In this document: piece by piece, positions 1 to 8,716 of the stretch | Position numbering within the stretch: position 1 is the stretch's first letter | Layout: every line of letters begins with the position of its first letter | Source of the DNA: Ectopseudomonas chengduensis | GTDB taxonomy: Bacteria; Pseudomonadota; Gammaproteobacteria; Pseudomonadales; Pseudomonadaceae | Length of the DNA stretch: 64,000 nt | Assembly (NCBI RefSeq): GCF_015712065.1 | Contig: NZ_JACFYZ010000004.1 | Coordinates: forward strand, 248,001 to 312,000 | Direction of reading: 5' to 3' | Notes under the pieces: generated by a model | Databases searched by the model: none | What the model saw: only the letters and a program-made list of their open reading frames with translations | What the model was told of the DNA's origin: nothing | Position numbers and translations under genes: made by a program

Positions 1-944
1 TGTCCTACCTGTCCGCGCCGCTGTGGCTGTTGTTCCTGGTGCTCTCGACCTGCCTGCTGGCGATTCATACGCTGATGGTGCCGGAGTACTTCCTGCAGCC
101 CAACCAGCTCTATCCGCTGTGGCCGCGCTGGCAGCCACACGAGGCCATCGCCCTGTTCTCGGCGACCATGACCCTGCTGTTCCTGCCCAAGTTGCTCAGC
201 GTGCTGCTGATCTGGATCAAGGGCGCGGAGGCCTACGGTGGCCGTACGCGGGTGCTGTTGTCGATGCTGTTGGAGGCGTCCTGCTCGGTGCTGCTGGCGC
301 CGGTGCGCATGCTGTTCCACAGTCTGTTCGTCACCGCCGCCTTCCTCGGTTGGTCGGTGCAGTGGAACTCGCCGCAGCGCGTGGATGACTCGACTCCCTG
401 GAGCGAAGCCTTCCGCCGTCATGGCACCCAGGTACTGATCGGTATCAGCTGGACGGCGCTGGTGGCCTGGCTCAACCCGGACTTCCTCTGGTGGCTGGCA
501 CCCATCGTCATTTCACTGGTGCTGTCTCCAGTGGTCTCGGTGCTGACCAGCCGCACGGCACCGGGCCTGGCAGCGCGGCGCTGCAAGCTGTTCCTGATTC
601 CGGAAGAACACAAGGTGCCGGTGGAGCTGAGCAACACCGCCGAGTACGAGCAACTGAACAGCTCACGGGCTCTGCGCAAGGGCTTCCTGCGTGCAGTGGT
701 CGACCCGCTGTACAACGCCCTGGTCTGCGCCATGGCCCGTGCCCGCCACGCCAAGGTGGTGCCGGCTGCCGAAGCGCTGCGCGACGAGCGTATCGATGAA
801 ATCCTCAGCGCCGGGCCTGAGGGTAAGGTCGAGGCGACCCGCTGGCGTCTGCTCAACGATCCTGACGGCATGGCCCGCCTGCACGCGCGCATCTGGCAGG
901 AGCCGCAATATCACGCCTGGCGCGAAGCCCTGCGCGACGTCTGA
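1..944 (+). CDS. opgH: Glucans biosynthesis glucosyltransferase H, C-terminal part (partial)
   Basis: This is the C-terminal 313 residues of the inner-membrane glucosyltransferase that polymerises the linear beta-1,2 backbone of osmoregulated periplasmic glucans. The reading frame is open from base 3, so the start and the cytoplasmic glycosyltransferase domain lie to the left of the window. Visible are about five hydrophobic membrane segments, among them [35 protein letters not shown] and [21 protein letters not shown], then a soluble tail of about 130 residues. The string [15 protein letters not shown] between membrane segments is typical of OpgH. A GC-rich hairpin follows the stop. opgG would be expected just upstream, outside the window. 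Confidence 0.93.
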   Translation, partial: SYLSAPLWLLFLVLSTCLLAIHTLMVPEYFLQPNQLYPLWPRWQPHEAIALFSATMTLLFLPKLLSVLLIWIKGAEAYGGRTRVLLSMLLEASCSVLLAPVRMLFHSLFVTAAFLGWSVQWNSPQRVDDSTPWSEAFRRHGTQVLIGISWTALVAWLNPDFLWWLAPIVISLVLSPVVSVLTSRTAPGLAARRCKLFLIPEEHKVPVELSNTAEYEQLNSSRALRKGFLRAVVDPLYNALVCAMARARHAKVVPAAEALRDERIDEILSAGPEGKVEATRWRLLNDPDGMARLHARIWQEPQYHAWREALRDV

Positions 945-950
945 TCATCC

Positions 951-979
951 GTCACGCCCCCGCCTGCCGGGGGCGTGAC
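951..979 (+). terminator. Hairpin after opgH
   Basis: A perfect inverted repeat with 11-bp arms (GTCACGCCCCC and its complement) and a 7-base loop begins 6 bases after the opgH stop. There is no U-tract, so it is either a weak intrinsic terminator or a 3' end stabiliser. Confidence 0.6.
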
Positions 980-1135
980 GTGATGTCCTTCTGACATACC
1001 CGCTAACATCTATAGGCGCATCAACGCTCTGCTGCGCGGCACCATTGCGTCTGGGGCGGGTCTTTGCCTCGGATGGGGCATTCGGCCGTCTGGCCTGAGC
1101 ACCGTTTTCGTACATGACATTGGAGAGGAACCACG

Positions 1136-1669
1136 ATGTCGAATCTGCATGATTCCGCGCAGCGCTATGGTGCGGTTACACGCTGGCTGCACTGGGGTAT
1201 GGCGGTTTTGCTGGGGTGGCAATTCTTGACCGTACTGGCGCATACCCTGATGGAAGACAGCACGCTGGATAAATTCCTCTGGGGGACGCACAAGGCGACC
1301 GGGCTGTTGCTCATGGTGCTGGTGGTGATTCGCCTGCTCTGGGCGTTGTACAACAGCAGCCGCCGGCCGGCGCCAGTCAGCACACTGGCACGCTTCGGCC
1401 ATCTGGCGTTGTATGGCCTGCTGTTCGTGATTCCCTTTGTCGCGCTGCTACGCCAGTACGGCTCGGGCCGCGAGTTCGTCGCCTTCGGCATGACCATCAT
1501 GCCCGGCTTCAGCGACGCCAAGATCGAATGGATGATCGCGCCCGCCAGCCTGCTGCACGGCAACCTCGGCTGGCTGCTGCTGTTCATGGTCATCGGCCAC
1601 GCGGCCATGGCGTTCGTTCATCGCCGCCAGGGCGGCGAGGACGTGCTAGCGCGAATGATCGGGCGCTGA
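1136..1669 (+). CDS. Cytochrome b561 family protein
   Basis: A 177-residue four-helix membrane cytochrome b of the bacterial b561 type, which carries electrons (possibly from quinol or superoxide) using two b haems held between the helices. The sequence opens with RYGAVTRWLHWGMAVLL, whose WLHW supplies a haem-ligand histidine. Further histidines suited to haem binding lie in FLWGTHKATGLLLM, ASLLHGNLGWLLL and VIGHAAMAFVHRR. The length fits the family. The ATG is preceded by GGAGAGG at good spacing. It appears to be a single-gene unit between the opgH hairpin and an sRNA promoter. Confidence 0.88.
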   Translation: MSNLHDSAQRYGAVTRWLHWGMAVLLGWQFLTVLAHTLMEDSTLDKFLWGTHKATGLLLMVLVVIRLLWALYNSSRRPAPVSTLARFGHLALYGLLFVIPFVALLRQYGSGREFVAFGMTIMPGFSDAKIEWMIAPASLLHGNLGWLLLFMVIGHAAMAFVHRRQGGEDVLARMIGR

Positions 1670-1679
1670 TTCAGGGGGG

Positions 1680-1747
1680 TATGGCAAAAGGCTTACACGG
1701 CCTGGTGGCAACCACCACTGTTGCCATTGCGAGCCGATCTCTAATCT
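1680..1747 (+). promoter_or_regulatory. Promoter of rsmX-like sRNA copy 1, with GacA-type upstream site
   Basis: TATGGCAAAAGGCTTACACG at 1680-1699 has a clean right half (CTTACA) of the GacA upstream activating palindrome TGTAAG-N6-CTTACA and a degenerate left half. A -10-like TAATCT sits at 1742-1747. The same block with the same 43-base spacing occurs before the second sRNA copy, while the sequence between the two elements differs. That conservation pattern supports both as functional sites. The GacA assignment rests on the known consensus. Confidence 0.6.
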
Positions 1748-1753
1748 ACACAC

Positions 1754-1862
1754 ATCCCCTGCAGCGACGGATCGCTGAGGATCAAGGACGATGACCAAGC
1801 CAGGAATGGCTACCGACAGGATGTCGGATGGTTGGGAAGAAACCCGCTTAGGCGGGTTTTTT
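1754..1862 (+). ncRNA. rsmX: RsmX-type regulatory sRNA, copy 1
   Basis: A non-coding segment of about 109 bases carrying seven GGA motifs (in the contexts ACGGATC, GAGGATC, AAGGACG, CAGGAAT, CAGGATG, CGGATGG and GGGAAG), several able to lie in hairpin loops. It ends in a textbook terminator: stem CCCGC/GCGGG at 1843-1856 followed by six T. Clustered GGA motifs, a length near 110 and a GacA-like site upstream are the hallmarks of the Rsm sRNAs that titrate the translational repressor RsmA/CsrA. Bases 1754-1871 are repeated with a single mismatch at 3271-3388. The 5' end is inferred from the -10 box. The family could be RsmX rather than RsmY or RsmZ on size and multiplicity; this needs a covariance search. 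Confidence 0.75.
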
Positions 1863-1950
1863 GTTGCCTGCGATTTTTGGCAACAAGCGCTCGGGCCTCG
1901 TAAGCAACGTCAAAAATCGTTCCCGACGGTTCCTGGTTGTCCACAAATGC

Positions 1951-3138
1951 TCAGCCCAGTGTCAGGTGATTGCGACCGGCCTGTTTGGCCTGATAGAGCA
2001 AGTCGTCGACTTGGCGATACAGCTCTTCGCTGCTTTCGCCGTCCATGGCCAGGCGTGCGCCCATGCTGACGGTGAGGTGGTCGGCCGTCGGTGAGGCGGC
2101 GTGGGCAATGTTCAGGGTGGCCAAACCGCTACGTAGCGCCTCTCCGAGTGTTTGCAGCTGTTCAGCATCGCAGCCATACAGCAGCAGGGCGAACTCTTCT
2201 CCGCCTAAACGTACCGCCATGTCCATGGGGCGACGAGCGAAATTTTGCAGCAGTCGACCTACCTGACGCAGAGCATCGTCGCCGGCCTGATGTCCGTAGT
2301 GATCGTTGAAACGCTTGAAATGATCGATGTCGAGCATCAGTAGCGCAACCTTGGCTGACTCGCGGTTACCCTGGCGCAGAACGAGATCCAGATGCTGAGT
2401 GAAGCTGCGGCGGTTGTGCAGAGCGGTCAGCGGATCATGGTTGGCTTGCCAGTCCAGCAATTGCAGCAGCAGAAATTGCTCGCGCTGGGTGTGATCCCTG
2501 ACATAGGCACCCATTGCACAGATCAGCAGTGCCAAGCTGAAAATGAAGCACAAGCGCAGGTGATCGACCTGTTGTGTCTCCGATAACAGCCACAGCCCAG
2601 GCGCCACGACCAGCGGCAGGCTGGCCGCCGCCAGCAACAGATTGCCGCGAAACGACAGACCGAGCGGGAAGAACAGGGTGATGGCCATCAGTAACAGCAC
2701 GCTGTTGGAGATTGGGACGCTCAGATTCTGGTAAAAAATGATCGTCAGCGTGGTGCCCAGCACCAGGCTCAGCAGGGTGACGGTGACCACCTGCGGGCCA
2801 TAGTGCTTACGGCTGCCGTTGAGCAGTAACAGGGCGAGCAGGCAGAGCGTGAAGATGATCGAGCCACGCACCAATAGCAGGCCCCAGAGCGCTGCTGGAT
2901 AGTCTGGGAAGCGTTGCCACAGATCCAGGCGCAGTGCATCGACAAGGCTGAAAATCATCCATATGCCGAGCCCCAGGAGCACGGCGATTTTCTGATAGCG
3001 CGCCTGTACCTTGCTGATGTACTGGTGATATTCCTGTTCCAGCGGCTGGCTGAAACGCAAGAAACGAAAACCGCGGCGTAACTGTTCGGCGTAGCGGTTT
3101 TCCGGGATTGCACGGAGAGCTTCCGGGGCTGAATGCAT
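1951..3138 (-). CDS. Membrane-anchored diguanylate cyclase (GGDEF)
   Basis: A 395-residue protein predicted to make cyclic di-GMP. The N-terminal half has about five to six hydrophobic helices (from KIAVLLGLGIWMIFSLV to LCFIFSLALLICAMGAYV) and forms an unnamed membrane sensor. A GGDEF domain starts at DPLTALHNRR (about residue 235), with the active-site signature GGEEF at 312-316. RPMD at 303-306, five residues before it, is an intact product-inhibition I-site. The start at 3138 is preferred because AAGGAG lies 7 bases upstream of that ATG; a longer in-frame extension lacks such a site. It lies antiparallel between the two rsmX copies, and its own promoter must overlap the region of the second copy's promoter. 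Confidence 0.9.
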   Translation of the reverse strand: MHSAPEALRAIPENRYAEQLRRGFRFLRFSQPLEQEYHQYISKVQARYQKIAVLLGLGIWMIFSLVDALRLDLWQRFPDYPAALWGLLLVRGSIIFTLCLLALLLLNGSRKHYGPQVVTVTLLSLVLGTTLTIIFYQNLSVPISNSVLLLMAITLFFPLGLSFRGNLLLAAASLPLVVAPGLWLLSETQQVDHLRLCFIFSLALLICAMGAYVRDHTQREQFLLLQLLDWQANHDPLTALHNRRSFTQHLDLVLRQGNRESAKVALLMLDIDHFKRFNDHYGHQAGDDALRQVGRLLQNFARRPMDMAVRLGGEEFALLLYGCDAEQLQTLGEALRSGLATLNIAHAASPTADHLTVSMGARLAMDGESSEELYRQVDDLLYQAKQAGRNHLTLG

Positions 3139-3196
3139 GACGACTCCTTGTTTCACTGAGCATAAGGTGCCCGGCGGGATCGTCAATCAATAACGC

Positions 3197-3264
3197 TATG
3201 GCAAATGTCTTACACGCTCTGGAGCCAACCGCTGCTATTGCTACTCAGGCACGATCATTAATCT
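3197..3264 (+). promoter_or_regulatory. Promoter of rsmX-like sRNA copy 2, with GacA-type upstream site
   Basis: TATGGCAAATGTCTTACACG at 3197-3216 matches the site before copy 1 at all but two bases, including the CTTACA half site. TAATCT at 3259-3264 is the -10-like box at the identical spacing. The region also holds the divergent promoter of the diguanylate cyclase gene starting at 3138, so GacA binding here could influence that gene too. Confidence 0.6.
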
Positions 3265-3270
3265 AGGCAT

Positions 3271-3379
3271 ATCCCCTGCAGCGACGGATCGCTGAGGATC
3301 AAGGACGATGACCAAGCCAGGATTGGCTACCGACAGGATGTCGGATGGTTGGGAAGAAACCCGCTTAGGCGGGTTTTTT
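3271..3379 (+). ncRNA. rsmX: RsmX-type regulatory sRNA, copy 2
   Basis: Identical to copy 1 except for one base (AGGATTGG instead of AGGAATGG) over the 118-base repeat 3271-3388. All seven GGA motifs and the CCCGC/GCGGG plus T6 terminator are kept. The promoter core is conserved but the bases between the GacA-like site and the -10 box have diverged. The two copies therefore look like an established duplication under selection rather than an assembly artefact. Multiple rsmX copies are known in some Pseudomonas. Confidence 0.75.
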
Positions 3380-3411
3380 GTTGCCTGCAATTTTATACTG
3401 CGCCGGCGCCT

Positions 3412-4599
3412 TCACTTCTCCTTGCCAATGAATGCCAGCAGTGCCAGCAGCGGCAACCCGGCGGCCAGTAGCGCCATGCCTGACCAGCCGAAGCGCTCGT
3501 AGATCGGGCTGGCCAGTGCCGAGCCGATGGCGCCACCAACGAAGATGCTGGTCATGTACAGCGCATTGAGTCGGGCGCGGCTCTGCGGCTCCAGTGCGTA
3601 GATGCTGCGCTGGCCCAGCACCATGCTCATCTGTACGGCGAAATCCAGCACGATGGCAGTGACGACCAGGCCGATCCAGCCCAGTCCGGCGCTCAACAGG
3701 TTGGGAGCGAAGGCCGGTGGTGCCAGGATCAGCGCCACCAGGCTGGCGCGCCAGGTATGGCCGGCATCGGCCAGACGCCCGGCGATAGGCGCCGCGACTG
3801 CGCCGATGGCGCCGGCAAGGGCGAACAGGGCGATGTCCTGCTGGCTCAATCCGAGGTGGCGCGACAGTTCCAGCGGCGCGACTGTCCAGAACAGACTGAA
3901 ACTGGCGAACATCAGGCCTTGATAAAGCGCGCGGCGGCGCAGTGTCGGATAGCGGCGCAGCAGATGAGCCAGCGAGGCCAGCAGTTGCCCGTAGCTGGCG
4001 CGGTGGCTGGGGGCGTGGCGCGGGATGGTGGTGGCGATCACCAGGGTGATCAGCAGCATCAGGGCGGCCGCCATCAGGTACACCGCACGCCAGCCAAACT
4101 CGCCTGCTACCAGGCTGGCCAGCGGCCGCGCGAGCAGGATGCCGAGCAGCAGGCCGCTCATGATATTGCCCACCACGCGGCCACGGCTGGCCTCCGGCGC
4201 CAGGTTGGCGGCCAGGGGGATCAGCATCTGTACCGAAACCGAGCTGAGGCCGATCAGCAGTGCCAGGCCAAGAAACACATCCGGTTGATTCGCCAAGGCC
4301 GCCGCCAGCAGGCAGAGCAGGGCGGCCGCGGTGGTGATCAGCATCAGTCGGCGGCTTTCCAGCAGGTCGGCCAGCGGCACCAGGAACAGCAGGCCGAGGG
4401 CATAGCCGATCTGCGTCAGCGAAACGATCAGGCTGGCGCGCTCGGCGCTGAGGCCGACATCCGGGGCGATCAGCTCGATGATCGGCTGGGCGTAGTAGAG
4501 GTTGGCGACGATGGCGCCGCAGCACAGGGCGAACAGCAGCACCAGTGCCTGCGGCAGGGCTGGCGACTCGCTCGTGAGTGAGGAGGTCTGGCTAGTCAT
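3412..4599 (-). CDS. MFS transporter (drug/metabolite efflux type)
   Basis: A 395-residue major facilitator with about twelve membrane segments in two halves. It begins LPQALVLLFALCCGAIVANLYYAQPIIELIA, a start typical of the YnfM/AraJ-like DHA1 exporters. The loop between segments 2 and 3 carries PLADLLESRRLM, a variant of the MFS motif A. The substrate cannot be read from sequence. It lies upstream of, and on the same strand as, the next gene's LysR regulator direction, with 107 bases between them, so that regulator may control it. The stop is close behind the second rsmX terminator, which reads toward it. Confidence 0.85.
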   Translation of the reverse strand: MTSQTSSLTSESPALPQALVLLFALCCGAIVANLYYAQPIIELIAPDVGLSAERASLIVSLTQIGYALGLLFLVPLADLLESRRLMLITTAAALLCLLAAALANQPDVFLGLALLIGLSSVSVQMLIPLAANLAPEASRGRVVGNIMSGLLLGILLARPLASLVAGEFGWRAVYLMAAALMLLITLVIATTIPRHAPSHRASYGQLLASLAHLLRRYPTLRRRALYQGLMFASFSLFWTVAPLELSRHLGLSQQDIALFALAGAIGAVAAPIAGRLADAGHTWRASLVALILAPPAFAPNLLSAGLGWIGLVVTAIVLDFAVQMSMVLGQRSIYALEPQSRARLNALYMTSIFVGGAIGSALASPIYERFGWSGMALLAAGLPLLALLAFIGKEK

Positions 4600-4677
4600 G
4601 ATGGGATCTCGGTGAGAGGGAACGACAGGCGCAAGGTTAGGCAGGCGACGTCAGGCGGAGAAGCCGTCGAATCGGCA

Positions 4678-4696
4678 ACAGTGCGTTGCGCACTGT
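4678..4696 (-). terminator. Short hairpin downstream of the LysR gene
   Basis: ACAGTGCG and CGCACTGT pair around a 3-base loop 10 bases past the stop of the LysR gene. There is no U-tract, so termination is only suggested. Confidence 0.35.
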
Positions 4697-4706
4697 GCAA
4701 AGGCAT

Positions 4707-5606
4707 TCAGCGCTGCAGCAGCGCCTGAAGGAACTCACTGAACGCGGCGATGCGCTTCGACCCCCGGTGATTGGGCAGGTACAGCAGATGAATAGTGCCT
4801 TCGTGCGGGCCAGGGGCAACTTCGTAGTCGGGCAGCAGGCGCTGCAGCTTGCCACTGTCCACATCATCGCGTACCAGCCAGTCCGACAGCAGTGCCACGC
4901 CCTGACCGGCCACGGCTGCCTGACGCAGGATATCGGCGTTGTTGCTGCGCAGGCTCCCCGTGACCGGCACCTGCAAGGTCGTTCCGTCCTGCTCGAAGCG
5001 CCAGTAGTGCGCCGGGCTGCCGTAGTCGTACTGCAGGCAGGTGTGCGCCTGGAGTGCATCCGGATGTTCGATGGGCGAGGTGCGTGCCAGATACTGCGGA
5101 CTCGCCACCAGCCAGCGCGTGAAACTGCCGACGCGCTGGCTGACCACGTCGTCGCTGACGATGGAAGAGCCCAGGCGCAGCGCCAGATCGACCCGTTCGC
5201 TGAGCAGGTCGACCACCTCATCGGTCACGCGCAGGGTCAGCTCCAGCTGCGGGTGTCGTTCCAGCAGTTCGCCGAGGTGCGGGGCGATGATGCGCCGGGC
5301 GAACTCCACCGGCACGCTTACCGCCAGGCGGCCACGCACCTCTTCGCCGTTGTCGGTCACGGCGGCATCGGCTTCGTCCAGGGCATCGAGGATGGCCAGG
5401 GCGCGCTCGAAGTAGTCGCGTCCGGCCTCGCTGACGCTGATCTGCCGCGTGTTGCGGTTGAGCAGTACGCAGCCCAGTTCCTGTTCAAGAGCGTTGACCG
5501 CACGGGTCACCGACGAGGTGGCCAGGCCCAGCTGCCGCGCCGCAGCGGAAAAACCACCACAGCGAACGGTGGCGACGAAGGTGCGCAGAGCCAGCAGTTT
5601 GTCCAT
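4707..5606 (-). CDS. LysR-family transcriptional regulator
   Basis: A 299-residue LysR activator/repressor. The N-terminal winged helix-turn-helix is MDKLLALRTFVATVRCGGFS followed by AARQLGLATSSVTRAVNALE, and the effector-binding domain runs from about residue 90 (RGRLAVSVPVEFARRIIAPHL). The ATG at 5606 was chosen because it begins the canonical LysR N-terminus. Upstream in-frame codons run into the neighbouring helicase gene, whose stop lies 20 bases away. The MFS gene downstream in the same direction is a plausible target. The effector is unknown. Confidence 0.9.
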   Translation of the reverse strand: MDKLLALRTFVATVRCGGFSAAARQLGLATSSVTRAVNALEQELGCVLLNRNTRQISVSEAGRDYFERALAILDALDEADAAVTDNGEEVRGRLAVSVPVEFARRIIAPHLGELLERHPQLELTLRVTDEVVDLLSERVDLALRLGSSIVSDDVVSQRVGSFTRWLVASPQYLARTSPIEHPDALQAHTCLQYDYGSPAHYWRFEQDGTTLQVPVTGSLRSNNADILRQAAVAGQGVALLSDWLVRDDVDSGKLQRLLPDYEVAPGPHEGTIHLLYLPNHRGSKRIAAFSEFLQALLQR

Positions 5607-5626
5607 GGAAACGCCCGAAATACCGA

Positions 5627-7540
5627 TCAGCCTGAAGCTTGCGCGATTGGCCGGCTCGCTGCCAAGCATTGCGTGGCGCCCTGGGCCTTGCGTGTGTACC
5701 ACAGCACCCGGCTTACGCCACGGGTGATGGCCACATAGGCCAGGCGCCGGGCTTCGTCCTGCATGGCCTGGTCGTAGCTGCCGGCGAAGAAGCCGCACTG
5801 GGCGTAGAGCGCGTTGCGCAGCGGGTGCTTCTCCACCGGCAGGCAGTCGTCGAGGATGATTGCCACTTCGGCCTGCAGGCCTTTGGCGCGGTGGATGGTC
5901 ATGGCTCTGACCGGCAGCGCCTTGTCCAGTTGCGCGCGCACCTGCTGCAGTGGCTCGTTGCGTCTGCTGAGCAGCAGCACAGCGGTACGATCCGCGTTGG
6001 CACGTTGGCTGACGTGCTGGCACTGCGCGGTGATTTCCTTGAGCAGCGCTGGCAGGCCGCTGGCCAGGTCGAAGCGCTGGATCAGTTTCACGCCATGGTC
6101 GCCCGGCTGCATCGCCTTGGCCGCGACGCAGGTCTTGGCCTGCTTGTTCTGGACCTCGGCCAGCACCTTTTCACCATCGCGGATCACCGGCTCGATGCTG
6201 CGGTAGTTGGTGCCCAGCAGCAGGGTGGTGCTCTTGCTGCGACCACGGCTGGGGAAGTGCCGGTCGAAGTCGATGAACAGCTCCGGCGAGCTGCCGCGCC
6301 AGCTGTAGATCGATTGCCAGTCGTCGCCGATGGCCATCAGGCTGATGCGCTCGCCCGCCGCGTGCAGGCGGCGATGCACGGCCTGCAGCCACAGCACGAT
6401 CTGCGGCGAGATGTCCTGGAATTCGTCGATCAGCAGGTGGCTCAGGGCGAGTAGGGCCGGGCCGGGTTTGCCGTCGTCGCTGCTCAGCCGCTCGCTCAGT
6501 TGCGCGAAGGCACCGTTGAAGCTGATCAGCCCCTGATGCTTCAGCAGGTTGTTGAAGTGCTGGTGGAAGCGCTGCATCGCCTCGATGAAGTCACGCTCGC
6601 GTGCTGCGCAGCCCAGGGTTTTCACATCCAGACGGTCGAGGCGAATCCCCAGGCTCTCGGCGAAGTCGATCTGCCCGTGCAACAGCTCGAACAAGGGCAG
6701 TGCAGTGAATTCACCGGGCAGTTTGCAGGCGTCCAGTGGCGCCTTGGCCTTGCCCTGTGGCGGCTCCTCGGGCGCCGGCAGCTTGAGCAGGCGGTGAGTC
6801 AGGACGCGAAAGCGCGCGTCCTCGGCGTAGGCGTTCTGGTAGGCCTGCTTGAGCAGGCGCTGCTGCGCGGGGCGCAGGCGCCCCCCGGTGAGCGGGTTGT
6901 CTGGTTCGTCGCTAGGGTCGTCCAGTTGCTCGAACCAGCGCGGGTTGCCCAGGTGTTCCTTGGCCAGTGTGGCCATGGCCGCATGGAAGGTGCGCACGCA
7001 TTGGTGTGCATTGTGCGGGTAGTGCCAGAAGTCGAGCAGACGTTGCAGGCGCTCGCGCAACTCGCTGCAGGAGGCGTTGGTGAAGGAAATCACCGTCAGG
7101 CGCTTGGGATCGACCTCCAGGTGGCAGAGCAGGAACACCACGCGCAGTACCAGCGTGCTCGATTTACCGGAGCCGGCGCCAGCGAAGATGCGTGCCAGCG
7201 GCGCACGGCAGAGGATCATCGCCCATTGTTCGTCCGACGGTGCGCCGATCAGTCTGGCGTTCACCGCCTGCGCCACGCGTTCGCGCATCGCCTGTACCTG
7301 AGCATCTTCAACCTTCAGCCGGGTGCCGGGGTAAATCCCTGCAGGGCCGGGTTTACCGCTGTCAGTCTTGCGACCGCTGGCTTTCTTGTTGCCAGTGGAC
7401 TTCTTCTTGCTTTGCTTGCGCGCAGGTTTACGTGGCTGCGCGGCTTCGCGCTCGGCACGCAGGTAGGCGGTGGTGTGAGGGAAGTAGCGGGCGAGGGCGC
7501 TGGACAGCAATTGTTTGTAGCGCGCGACTGCAGAAAGCAT
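5627..7540 (-). CDS. UvrD/Rep-type superfamily 1 DNA helicase
   Basis: A 637-residue ATP-dependent SF1A helicase. Walker A is AGAGSGKSS at 120-128, Walker B is DEFQD at 372-376, motif III is GDDWQSIYSWRG at 405-416, motif IV is NYRS at 445, motif V is TIHRAKGL at 548-555 and motif VI is RLAYVAITR at 599-607. The first 75 residues include a lysine-rich linker (RKQSKKKSTGNKKASG) probably contacting DNA. It is shorter than UvrD or Rep (about 670-720) and lacks a nuclease domain. The neighbours give no operon partner; it is divergent from the EamA transporter gene. The role is presumably DNA repair; a defence function is not supported by context. Confidence 0.87.
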   Translation of the reverse strand: MLSAVARYKQLLSSALARYFPHTTAYLRAEREAAQPRKPARKQSKKKSTGNKKASGRKTDSGKPGPAGIYPGTRLKVEDAQVQAMRERVAQAVNARLIGAPSDEQWAMILCRAPLARIFAGAGSGKSSTLVLRVVFLLCHLEVDPKRLTVISFTNASCSELRERLQRLLDFWHYPHNAHQCVRTFHAAMATLAKEHLGNPRWFEQLDDPSDEPDNPLTGGRLRPAQQRLLKQAYQNAYAEDARFRVLTHRLLKLPAPEEPPQGKAKAPLDACKLPGEFTALPLFELLHGQIDFAESLGIRLDRLDVKTLGCAARERDFIEAMQRFHQHFNNLLKHQGLISFNGAFAQLSERLSSDDGKPGPALLALSHLLIDEFQDISPQIVLWLQAVHRRLHAAGERISLMAIGDDWQSIYSWRGSSPELFIDFDRHFPSRGRSKSTTLLLGTNYRSIEPVIRDGEKVLAEVQNKQAKTCVAAKAMQPGDHGVKLIQRFDLASGLPALLKEITAQCQHVSQRANADRTAVLLLSRRNEPLQQVRAQLDKALPVRAMTIHRAKGLQAEVAIILDDCLPVEKHPLRNALYAQCGFFAGSYDQAMQDEARRLAYVAITRGVSRVLWYTRKAQGATQCLAASRPIAQASG

Positions 7541-7689
7541 GCGTTGAGAATGACCTGACGGATAAAACCCGCATGATAAAGCCTGCAGCGCGATGGCAGG
7601 CAGTGATGGCGCAGCGATAAATGCGCAACTTTGTGCAAGCGCCTGGCTCCTATCGCTTCCAGACTGTGCTCAGTCTTGGGAGATACTCG

Positions 7690-8583
7690 ATGAACCTGTC
7701 GCTTTACCTGCTTACCGTACTGATCTGGGGTACGACCTGGATCGCCATCAAATTGCAGATGGGCGAGGTGGCCGTTGCCGCTTCCATCGCCTATCGCTTC
7801 GCGCTGGCATCGCTGGTGCTGTTCGCCATGCTCTGGTTCAGCGGCCGCCTGCAGCCGCTGGATCGCCGTGGTCAGGGCATCTGCCTGGTGCAGGGGTTGT
7901 GCCTGTTCTGCCTCAACTTCCTGTGTTTCTACACCGCCAGCCAGTGGATACCCAGTGGCCTGATCGCGGTGATCTTCTCCACCGCCACCCTGTGGAACGC
8001 GATCAATGCAAGGCTGTTTTTCAAGCAGCGCATCGCCGCCAACGTGCTGCTCGGTGGTGCGTTGGGGCTGGTCGGTCTGGGCTTACTGTTCTGGCCGGAG
8101 CTGGCTGGGCACCAAGCCAGCCGCGAAAGCCTGCTGGGCATCGGCCTGGCGCTGCTCGGCACGCTGTTCTTCTCTGCTGGCAACATGCTCTCCAGCCTGC
8201 AGCAGAAGGCCGGGCTCAAGCCGCTGACCACCAACGCCTGGGGCATGCTCTACGGCGCGCTGATGCTGGTGGGCATCTGCCTGGTCAGCGGCACGCCGTT
8301 CGCCTTCGAGTGGAACGCGCGCTACGTCGGCTCGTTGTTGTACCTGGCGATTCCGGGCTCGGTGATCGGCTTTACCGCCTACCTGACCCTGGTAGGGCGC
8401 ATGGGCCCGGAGCGTGCGGCCTACTGCACGGTGCTGTTCCCGGTGGTGGCGCTGAACATCTCGGTATTCCTCGAGGGCTACCAATGGACGGCCCCGGCGC
8501 TGCTCGGCATGGGCTTGGTGATGCTGGGCAACGTGCTGGTGTTTCGCAAGCCGAAGCCGGTACTGACCGAGGCGAGGGTATAG
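7690..8583 (+). CDS. EamA/DMT-family transporter
   Basis: A 297-residue ten-helix drug/metabolite transporter made of two EamA repeats. The opening MNLSLYLLTVLIWGTTWIAIKLQ with the WGTTW motif is typical, and the second repeat includes GTLFFSAGNMLSSL and the conserved PVVALNISVFLEG near the end. The ATG at 7690 has GGGAG just upstream and starts directly with the first helix. The next helicase gene is divergent and mnmC is convergent. The substrate (amino acid, nucleoside or other metabolite) is not predictable. Confidence 0.87.
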   Translation: MNLSLYLLTVLIWGTTWIAIKLQMGEVAVAASIAYRFALASLVLFAMLWFSGRLQPLDRRGQGICLVQGLCLFCLNFLCFYTASQWIPSGLIAVIFSTATLWNAINARLFFKQRIAANVLLGGALGLVGLGLLFWPELAGHQASRESLLGIGLALLGTLFFSAGNMLSSLQQKAGLKPLTTNAWGMLYGALMLVGICLVSGTPFAFEWNARYVGSLLYLAIPGSVIGFTAYLTLVGRMGPERAAYCTVLFPVVALNISVFLEGYQWTAPALLGMGLVMLGNVLVFRKPKPVLTEARV

Positions 8584-8615
8584 GGTCGATCGAAATGCTG
8601 GTTGCTCATCGTAGA

Positions 8616-8696
8616 GCGGACTCATCAGGAGCGCCAGCGAACAGTCCGCCGATCCATGCCAAGCCTGAAAACGGCGTACTGCTACGCGAGTACGCC
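8616..8696. terminator. Hairpins between convergent EamA gene and mnmC
   Basis: Two inverted repeats lie in this 133-base gap: GCGGACT/AGTCCGC (8616-8649, long loop) and GGCGTACT/AGTACGCC (8673-8696, 8-base loop). Their position between converging genes suggests a bidirectional terminator. Neither has a clear U-tract. Confidence 0.4.
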
Positions 8697-8716
8697 CTAC
8701 ATCACCGCCTGGGTGA

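Noticed and set aside
1754..3388. The 118-base direct repeat as transposon ends or a CRISPR repeat
   Set aside because: Only two copies exist, each with promoter and terminator features; no spacers or transposase are present.
5627..7540. UvrD-type helicase as part of a phage-defence system
   Set aside because: It has no nuclease, toxin or restriction partner nearby and is flanked by metabolic and transporter genes.
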